DNA of 64,000 nt, taken from Sphingomonas sp. CBMAI 2297. Its GTDB lineage: Bacteria; Pseudomonadota; Alphaproteobacteria; Sphingomonadales; Sphingomonadaceae. The DNA is taken from assembly GCF_029870595.1 (NCBI RefSeq), contig NZ_JAPDIR010000009.1:62001-126000 (forward strand), given 5' to 3'. This document shows, in pieces, positions 62,609 to 64,000 of this stretch. A model generated the notes under the pieces. It did no database searches. It was not told where the DNA came from and saw nothing but the letters and a program-made list of their open reading frames with translations. Each line of letters starts with the position of its first letter. Within the stretch, counting starts at the first letter, position 1. The translations under genes and the position numbers were made by a program.

Positions 62609-63097
62609 ATGTTCAGCATGTTCAAATGGCCAATCGGCCGCGCCGGCCGCGGCGCGATGTTCCTGTGGCTGATCCTTGGCAGCCTGGGCTTCTCGGCGAT
62701 CAAGTTCTTCGCCTTTCGCCAGGTCGCTCTCGGAAGCATCCAGCTCGGCTTCCGCTCCGAGGCGATTGCGCATCCGACTTTCTTCCCGCTCTGGTACGTC
62801 GCATTGGAAGCAGCATTCGACCTGGCGCTGCTTGTCGTGGCGATTGCCCGGTTGCACGACATCGGCAAACCGGGTTGGTGGCTCTTCGGTTTCGTTGCGC
62901 TGGCGGCCCTCGCATCATTGCCCGGACTCGGCGTGCTTTTGCTGGTAGCGCTGGTCCTCTGGATCGCTCTGCTGTTCTGGCCGGGCACTTTCGGCCCCAA
63001 TGCCTACGGCCCGCACCCACTCGGCTGGGAGTCGCGCGAGCAATATGAGGCGCAGATGCGCGCGTTGCGGGAACATGCCCCGCCGGGCAAAGCCTAG
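62609..63097 (+). CDS. DUF805 family membrane protein
   Basis: The 162-residue inner-membrane protein has about four helices and the DUF805 marks MFSMFKWPIGRAGRGAMFLW at the N-terminus, ARLHDIGKPGWWLFGFVALA, and PGTFGPNAYGPHP at the end. Its function is unknown. ATG 62609 follows GAAGGGGGA. Its 3' end overlaps the convergent O-methyltransferase by four bases. Confidence 0.85.
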   Translation: MFSMFKWPIGRAGRGAMFLWLILGSLGFSAIKFFAFRQVALGSIQLGFRSEAIAHPTFFPLWYVALEAAFDLALLVVAIARLHDIGKPGWWLFGFVALAALASLPGLGVLLLVALVLWIALLFWPGTFGPNAYGPHPLGWESREQYEAQMRALREHAPPGKA

Positions 63098-63762
63098 CCG
63101 GCCCGCACCACCGCAATCAGGAACCCATCCCAGCCCTTGTCGCCCACCGTCTGGATCGCGGTGGCGTCGAGGCGCGGCTCGGCTGCGACCGCGTCGAACA
63201 GCGCGCGGGTGCCGAGCACGCTGGGATCGGCGCTGTCCGCCTCCAGGACCCTGCCGCCGCGGACCACATTGTCGACCAGGATCACGCTGCCCGGCCGCGT
63301 GAGCCTGAGCGCCGCGTCGAGATAGGCCCGGTTGCCGGGCTTGTCGGCGTCGATGAACACCAGGTCGAACGGCCCCTCACCCGCCGCGATCATCGCTGCG
63401 AGCGTCTCCGCCGCCGGTCCGACGCGAACGTCGCAACGGGCATCGAGCCCGGCCCGCGCCAGATTGGCCCGCGCCACCTCGGCATGATGCGGCTCCAGTT
63501 CGAGCGTAACCAATTGTCCGTCCCCCGGCAGGGCACGGGCGAGGCAGATCGTCGAATAGCCGCCCAGCGTCCCCACTTCGAGGATGCGCCGCGCGCCGGA
63601 CATTCGGGCGAACAGCTCGAGCATCCGGCCCTGCGCCGCCGAGACATCGATCGCCGGCAGCCCGCCCGCGGCATTGGCCGCCAGCGTGGCGCCGAGCGCC
63701 GGGTCCGCGCCGATCAGCTTGCCGGCGATATAGCCGTCCACCGCGATCCAGTCCTGCGCCAT
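63094..63762 (-). CDS. SAM-dependent O-methyltransferase (family 3, caffeoyl-CoA type)
   Basis: The 222-residue enzyme has a Rossmann fold with the SAM motif RILEVGTLGGYSTICLARAL, the metal- and substrate-binding LVFIDADKPGNRAYLDAALR and VILVDNVVRGGRVLEADS. Bacterial members methylate small catechol-like acceptors; the substrate here is unknown. ATG 63762 has GGAG upstream and starts MAQDWIAVDGYI; an ATG at 63789 is less likely. Confidence 0.88.
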   Translation of the reverse strand: MAQDWIAVDGYIAGKLIGADPALGATLAANAAGGLPAIDVSAAQGRMLELFARMSGARRILEVGTLGGYSTICLARALPGDGQLVTLELEPHHAEVARANLARAGLDARCDVRVGPAAETLAAMIAAGEGPFDLVFIDADKPGNRAYLDAALRLTRPGSVILVDNVVRGGRVLEADSADPSVLGTRALFDAVAAEPRLDATAIQTVGDKGWDGFLIAVVRAG

Positions 63763-63818
63763 GCCCGTCTCCGCCGCGCCGATTGCCACTTGGCCCAGGA
63801 TGACCCAAAGTCGCCCCG

Positions 63819-64000
63819 ATGGGGAGAGGCTTGCGCGGATTTGGTCGACGGGGTGCCCTGGCGGGGTCCCTCGCGCTTGCCGCCTGCGGTGCTCCCGCGC
63901 CCGAGAGATACCTCGCGCCGGTGCCCGCGGCGGAGCTGGCCGGGCTGCTGCCCGGGCACCTCATCCGCCGCGAACCCATGGCCCCCTGCGACGCGGGGCC
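63819..64000 (+). CDS. Lipoprotein, 3'-truncated
   Basis: The frame from ATG 63819 is open to the window edge (60 complete codons). It begins with a basic stretch and a lipobox: RRGALAGSLALAACGAPAPE with the lipidated cysteine in LAAC. The mature part contains AELAGLLPGHLIRREPMAPC. TTG 63831, behind GGGGAGA, is an alternative start. Too little is present to name a family. Confidence 0.55.
   Translation, partial: MGRGLRGFGRRGALAGSLALAACGAPAPERYLAPVPAAELAGLLPGHLIRREPMAPCDAG

Overview
The window is a continuous piece of a high-GC alphaproteobacterial chromosome, most likely from a sphingomonad (order Sphingomonadales, Sphingomonas or a close relative). That reading is inference. It rests on the alphaproteobacterial pdhA-pdhB pair with a lipoyl domain fused to E1-beta, the DUF4170, DUF1467 and DUF3618 proteins, a TorF-type porin, the gatB/yqeY-dnaG-rpoD order, and a nuoA-N operon that continues into birA-coaX-rnj. 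I see no rRNA, tRNA, insertion sequence, prophage or CRISPR array.

Layout. 1-5.4 kb: the 3' end of trmFO, an EF-hand protein, a squalene/phytoene-synthase-like protein, and a three-gene Flp/Tad pseudopilin cluster (TadG-like with a VWA domain, then two TadE-like). 5.4-11.6 kb: pdhB, pdhA, ftsB, two exported proteins, a small membrane protein and eno, all on the minus strand. 11.7-13.4 kb: a plus-strand cluster of small membrane or stress-type proteins (YqjD/DUF883-like, YqjE-like, DUF3618, an anchored protein) and DUF4170. 13.5-19.6 kb: a rhomboid-like protein without its catalytic residues, greA, carB, a small lipoprotein and carA. 19.7-24.2 kb: yqeY, dnaG and rpoD, closed by a strong terminator. 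24.4-36.6 kb: a mixed region with many uncharacterised genes, including MoxR ATPase, GFA protein, CHAP protein, GT-C glycosyltransferase, CoxE-like VWA protein, a tandem pair of exported paralogues, a degenerate Hpt protein and a 770-residue coiled-coil membrane protein. 36.7-56.9 kb: the complex I operon nuoA-N followed by birA, coaX, rnj and DUF1467. 57-64 kb: an exported hydrolase, efp-cupin-inositol monophosphatase, an L,D-transpeptidase with an M23 peptidase, thiE, DUF805, an O-methyltransferase and the start of a lipoprotein gene.

How the genes work together. PDH and enolase supply acetyl-CoA and glycolytic flux, and complex I is the main NADH sink. The yqeY-dnaG-rpoD, greA, carAB, efp and trmFO genes serve replication, transcription, pyrimidine/arginine supply and translation. 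The 60.1-61.7 kb pair remodels peptidoglycan.

The most unusual content is inside the nuo operon. Five extra genes are interleaved between the standard subunits, each abutting or overlapping its neighbours as in translational coupling: an NTF2-like protein (nuoD/nuoE), a 57-residue membrane microprotein (nuoE/nuoF), two paralogous exported proteins built from a two-cysteine repeat (nuoF/nuoG), and an exported 150-residue protein (nuoH/nuoI). Other items worth attention are the pseudo-rhomboid behind greA, an Hpt domain without its histidine, a lipoprotein between carA and carB, a birA frame whose conserved N-terminus lies upstream of any ATG, and a dispersed family of palindromic repeats.
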